Below, in pieces: positions 5,386-7,991 of a stretch of 7,991 nucleotides of DNA (positions are counted from its first letter, which is position 1; each line of letters starts with the position of its first letter). The notes under the pieces were generated by a model. It did no database searches, was not told the DNA's origin, and worked only from the letters and a program-made list of their open reading frames with translations. The position numbers were made by a program, and so were the translations under genes. Source of the stretch: an uncultured Catenibacterium sp. (GTDB taxonomy: Bacteria > Bacillota_I > Bacilli_A > Erysipelotrichales > Coprobacillaceae); contig CAAFPB010000281.1 in the NCBI GenBank assembly GCA_900764725.1, positions 1 through 7,991 of the forward strand, written 5' to 3'.

Positions 5386-7305
5386 ATGTTCAACTATAAA
5401 AGAATTGAAGATATTTTTAACAATATACGTAGTAATGACTATACTACTACCGCAAAGCTAGCAGACTTATTCAAAGTATCAGAACGCACAATTCGTACTG
5501 ATATCAATAATTTAAACAATGAATTACAGGGAGCAAGCGTCCAGTTAAAAAGGAAAGCTGGTTATTATTTGGAAATTGAAGATGAAGATAAGTTCAATTC
5601 ATTTCTAGATAACATAACATCTAAAGAATCTGATTTTGTGGATCTTGATTCCAGCGAAGATAGAATACGTTTCATATTAAATAAACTGCTTTATTCACAC
5701 GATTATATTTCAACTGATGATCTAGCTGACTTAGTTTATGTTTCAAAAAACACATTCTCTAATTACATAAAAGTAATCAAGAAATGCCTACCACTCTATA
5801 ATCTTGAATACATTGTAAAGCCTGGTGTTGGAATAAAAATCATCGGTAATGAGTCTGATAAACGAGATTGTATCGTAAATGAAACGCATCCTTTAAATGA
5901 GTATTCAACTGTTTCAACATTTTCTAAAGGAGAAAAGATTTACTACAACGATGTTGAAGTCAATTATATTGTTTCTTTATTAATTCAAGTTTTCAATAAA
6001 CATAAAATTCAAACAGATGATTATAAATTAAAGAATCTTACTATTTATTTTGCATTAATGATTTCCAGAATACTTAATGATGACTACATTAGTGTTATGA
6101 ATAACACAGAAATTCCTAATAATATCGAGGAAATCATGAATGAAATATGTGAGTCATTAAGTGATTATTACGACATAACAATTACGCGAGGTGAAAAACA
6201 ATATATTTCACTGCATTTTATTTCTAATATTAAGTACAACAATAATTCTATAGATGATCAATCTATCCATAATCTTATTGATTCTTTCTTAGAAGGCATC
6301 TACAAAGGATATAATTTTGACTTAAGAGATGACAAAATACTTAGATCTGATCTTTTCTATCATTTCCGTACTTCAATATCAATGATGGAACTTCATCTAG
6401 AGAATAAAAACCCTTTATTAAATACCATTAAAACGAACTATCCTCTACCATTTGAGATTTCAAAGACTATTCTTAGTCAAGAATCTAGTCTTATTTCTTT
6501 CCCTGAAGATGATATAGGATATATCGCTTTACATATTGGTGCAGCTATAGAAAGATGTTTCTCTGGCTCTATCAAGAAAAAAGCCGTTTATCTTGTATGT
6601 GGTTCAGGGCAAGCAACAGCTAGAATGTTAGAAGCAAGATTACACAATGTATTTGCGAATAAACTGACTGTTGTTAAAAGATTGTCTCTTATTGAATATT
6701 TAAGCTATACAGAGAATGATTTCAAAGAGATAGATTGTGTTATTTCAACAATCCCTCTAGAACAATCATATGTACCAACAATTACTGTAGATTTCTCTCT
6801 TAATCAACAGGATATTGAAATGGTATCTCGTTTAATTACATCTATAGACCAAAGTAAATATGAGAAAATCAAAAAGTTCTTCGATTCTTCTTTATTTATT
6901 CATAAAAATAAAGTGAACTCAAAAAATGAATTGTTAGAAGAACTCAATACTCTTTTACTTAATGAGGATATTATAAGTGATGATTATCTTGATTCTGTCT
7001 ATAAACGTGAGGAACTCTCTAATACAAATATGAACGATGTATTTGCATTACCACATCCATTAAATGTTTTTGCAAAACAGACAAAAGTTGCTGTTGCTAT
7101 ATTAGATGAACCACTTAAATGGAATGGTAATGAAACTGTTAGAATTGTATTCCTTTTAGCAATCAAGAACGGAGACAGTCTTAACATGGAACACTTATAT
7201 GATGTATTTATTGAACTCGTTAACAACACTAAATTCCAACGTGAAGTTATGTGTTCTAAGACATATGATCAGTTTATTAAAACACTTATACAACATATAC
7301 AATAA
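5386..7305 (+). CDS. LicR/MtlR-type transcriptional regulator with PRD, EIIB-like and EIIA-like domains
   Basis: PTS-controlled transcription factor, 639 residues, the usual length for LicR-type activators. Domains in order: DeoR/HTH_11-like helix-turn-helix (about 5-60; AKLADLFKVSERTIRTDINNL), second Mga-like HTH (about 103-132), PRD1 (about 185-285), PRD2 (about 293-392), EIIB-like domain (about 398-485; VYLVCGSGQATARML with C405) and EIIA-like domain (about 495-635; FALPHP with H557). These proteins integrate phosphorylation by HPr and by the cognate EIIB to turn operon transcription on or off. Expected regulatory histidines H277 (PRD1), H326 and H383 (PRD2) are present, but the first PRD1 position is tyrosine (Y221 in NLTIYFALMISRI). 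It is divergent from the PTS-mannosidase operon, which is therefore its likely target. E. coli mngAB is instead controlled by a GntR-family repressor. The exact ligand is inferred. Confidence 0.9.
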   Translation: MFNYKRIEDIFNNIRSNDYTTTAKLADLFKVSERTIRTDINNLNNELQGASVQLKRKAGYYLEIEDEDKFNSFLDNITSKESDFVDLDSSEDRIRFILNKLLYSHDYISTDDLADLVYVSKNTFSNYIKVIKKCLPLYNLEYIVKPGVGIKIIGNESDKRDCIVNETHPLNEYSTVSTFSKGEKIYYNDVEVNYIVSLLIQVFNKHKIQTDDYKLKNLTIYFALMISRILNDDYISVMNNTEIPNNIEEIMNEICESLSDYYDITITRGEKQYISLHFISNIKYNNNSIDDQSIHNLIDSFLEGIYKGYNFDLRDDKILRSDLFYHFRTSISMMELHLENKNPLLNTIKTNYPLPFEISKTILSQESSLISFPEDDIGYIALHIGAAIERCFSGSIKKKAVYLVCGSGQATARMLEARLHNVFANKLTVVKRLSLIEYLSYTENDFKEIDCVISTIPLEQSYVPTITVDFSLNQQDIEMVSRLITSIDQSKYEKIKKFFDSSLFIHKNKVNSKNELLEELNTLLLNEDIISDDYLDSVYKREELSNTNMNDVFALPHPLNVFAKQTKVAVAILDEPLKWNGNETVRIVFLLAIKNGDSLNMEHLYDVFIELVNNTKFQREVMCSKTYDQFIKTLIQHIQ

Positions 7306-7321
7306 ATAAAACTTTTATTTA

Positions 7322-7368
7322 CATATTAAAACAGGAAGGATTACTAGGCCCCTTCCTGTTTTAATATG
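7322..7368 (+). terminator. Strong hairpin terminator after the regulator gene
   Basis: A perfect 18-bp stem, CATATTAAAACAGGAAGG (7322-7339) with CCTTCCTGTTTTAATATG (7351-7368), closes an 11-nt loop and is followed by CAATTTTTATTT. It starts 16 bases after the regulator stop. It may also end minus-strand transcription from the remnant on the right, although the T-rich tail on that side is poorer. Confidence 0.88.
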
Positions 7369-7374
7369 CAATTT

Positions 7375-7458
7375 TTATTTCTTCACTTTTATGAAAGTAT
7401 AGTCCTCATCTATTTGCTGATCATATCGAATAACATAACACTCTTTAAAATCATTCAT
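7375..7458 (-). CDS. Tiny ORF overlapping the end of the remnant gene (27 aa)
   Basis: An ATG overlapping the last codons of the interrupted frame upstream opens a 27-codon frame (MNDFKECYVIRYDQQIDED, then YTFIKVKK) ending in TAA just before the terminator hairpin. It has no ribosome binding site of its own. It could be the frame-shifted continuation of the upstream remnant, a translationally coupled peptide, or chance; I cannot assign a function. Confidence 0.2.
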   Translation of the reverse strand: MNDFKECYVIRYDQQIDEDYTFIKVKK

Positions 7459-7786
7459 ATTTCAAATAGAACTCTTTCATAATCCCATCAAACTTCTCTG
7501 GATCCTCTTTGTATAATTCATATACCTCTCAAAATATCTTACTGCTGTTCTTCAAACCTTCTTTACCACCAGTCACAATATAATGAATAGTTGCGAGTTG
7601 CATGGATAATCCTGTTACATCCCTAAACTTCTCATCTACTATCCATCATTTTATTTTTGCTCTTCTATTTAAAATCTCAGATAATTGTTTTAGTTTATCC
7701 TTATCAATGCTTAAAGTCCGACCAGATTTAAAATATAGATCATATAATGCTACAACCTCTTCCAAATCCCAATTAATTTTTTTCAT
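7451..7786 (-). pseudogene. Gene remnant with two in-frame TGA codons, possibly a restriction-related N-terminal domain
   Basis: A minus-strand frame starting at ATG 7786, with AGGAG (7800-7796) nine bases upstream, reads protein-like for 111 codons but is broken by TGA at codon 47 (7648-7646) and codon 86 (7531-7529), and stops at TGA 7453-7451. The pieces are MKKINWDLEEVVALYDLYFK, then after the first TGA a WIVDEKFRDVTGLSMQLATI segment, and after the second EVYELYKEDPEKFDGIMKEF. The first helix (EEVVALYDLYF), the EKFRDVTGLSMQL block and the GLKNSS segment recall the small N-terminal domain found in front of HNH or other restriction-type nuclease domains, though this is from memory and weak. 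Both TGAs are one substitution from a sense codon, so point-mutation decay is the simplest reading. No nuclease domain follows, so the original gene is probably also truncated. Confidence 0.55.
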
Positions 7787-7991
7787 TTTTAAAATCTCCT
7801 AAGTATCAACAAATCTTCTTTTGATGCTTGATCTTAATTACAATTATATACCTTTTCCAATCTTTATGTGTCTCCTAACCCTTCGACAACAACTATTATT
7901 AGGCGTCATTATAAAATATTTAAATTTATTTTACACCATTCCTATTTCTCTTCTAACTTTCCCCATACTACCACTTAATTTTTATAATTAT
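7787..7991. other. AT-rich non-coding end of the window
   Basis: Upstream region of the interrupted minus-strand gene. It contains the AGGAG ribosome binding site (7800-7796) and a minus-strand TATAAT (7848-7843) that could be a -10 box, but there is no matching -35 at 16-18 bp. No ORF of note is seen on either strand; an 11-codon frame (7966-7931, minus) lacks a ribosome binding site. Confidence 0.35.

Noticed and set aside
6999..7229. Minus-strand 76-codon frame inside the regulator gene
   Set aside because: Antisense to the EIIA-like domain of the regulator; no independent support.
7451..7786. TGA read as tryptophan across the window (Mycoplasma-like code)
   Set aside because: All six other frames are complete under the standard code and use TGG for their tryptophans, including many in the mannosidase, with no internal TGA; nonsense decay explains the remnant better.
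7602..7802. Plus-strand 66-codon frame at the right end
   Set aside because: It lies antisense to the remnant whose minus-strand frame has a ribosome binding site and a more protein-like composition; the plus-strand product is a Phe/Ser-rich shadow.
1..7991. CRISPR array, tRNA, riboswitch or PRD antiterminator (RAT) site
   Set aside because: No regularly spaced repeats, no cloverleaf, and the operon leader is only about 22 nt, too short for a riboswitch or a RAT/terminator pair; the regulator carries DNA-binding HTH domains rather than an RNA-binding CAT domain.

Overview
The window is AT-rich DNA with strong AGGAGG-type ribosome binding sites, TAA stop codons on every intact gene, short intergenic gaps and Gram-positive style PTS regulation. 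This points to a low-GC Firmicutes genome. The style fits a gut Erysipelotrichia-like or related bacterium, but the class is an inference and not something the sequence proves.

The core (432-7305) is a carbohydrate-uptake locus. A minus-strand operon reads, in transcription order, fructose-family PTS EIIA (5188-4727), EIIB (4725-4405), EIIC (4302-3202) and a GH38 alpha-mannosidase closely resembling E. coli MngB (3152-432). It ends in a strong intrinsic terminator (423-386). Divergent to it is a LicR/MtlR-type regulator (5386-7305) with two HTH domains, two PRDs and EIIB-like and EIIA-like domains. The inferred pathway is PTS import and phosphorylation of an alpha-mannoside, most likely 2-O-alpha-mannosyl-D-glycerate. 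The mannosidase then splits the phosphorylated product in the cytoplasm to mannose-6-phosphate plus the aglycone. The regulator would sense PTS phosphorylation and switch the operon on.

The divergent control region (5189-5385) is rich in signals. It has a good sigma-A promoter for the operon (TTGAGA-17-TATACT), a weaker one for the regulator, three copies of TTCCACTT arranged as direct and inverted repeats, and two cre-like sites exactly 15 bp apart. The operon also contains three intercistronic hairpins: two between EIIB and EIIC (one of which looks like a terminator for antisense transcription) and a 13-bp stem between EIIC and the mannosidase that could set their expression ratio.

The flanks are different in character. 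At the left (1-385) there is a small, very acidic hypothetical ORF and about 170 bp with no recognisable gene. At the right, an 18-bp stem terminator (7322-7368) closes the regulator. Beyond it lies a minus-strand gene remnant (7786-7451) with a good ribosome binding site but two in-frame TGA codons, probably the decayed N-terminal part of a DNA-binding or restriction-related protein. The last 200 bp hold only a possible -10 element. I saw no tRNA, rRNA, CRISPR array or intact insertion sequence.
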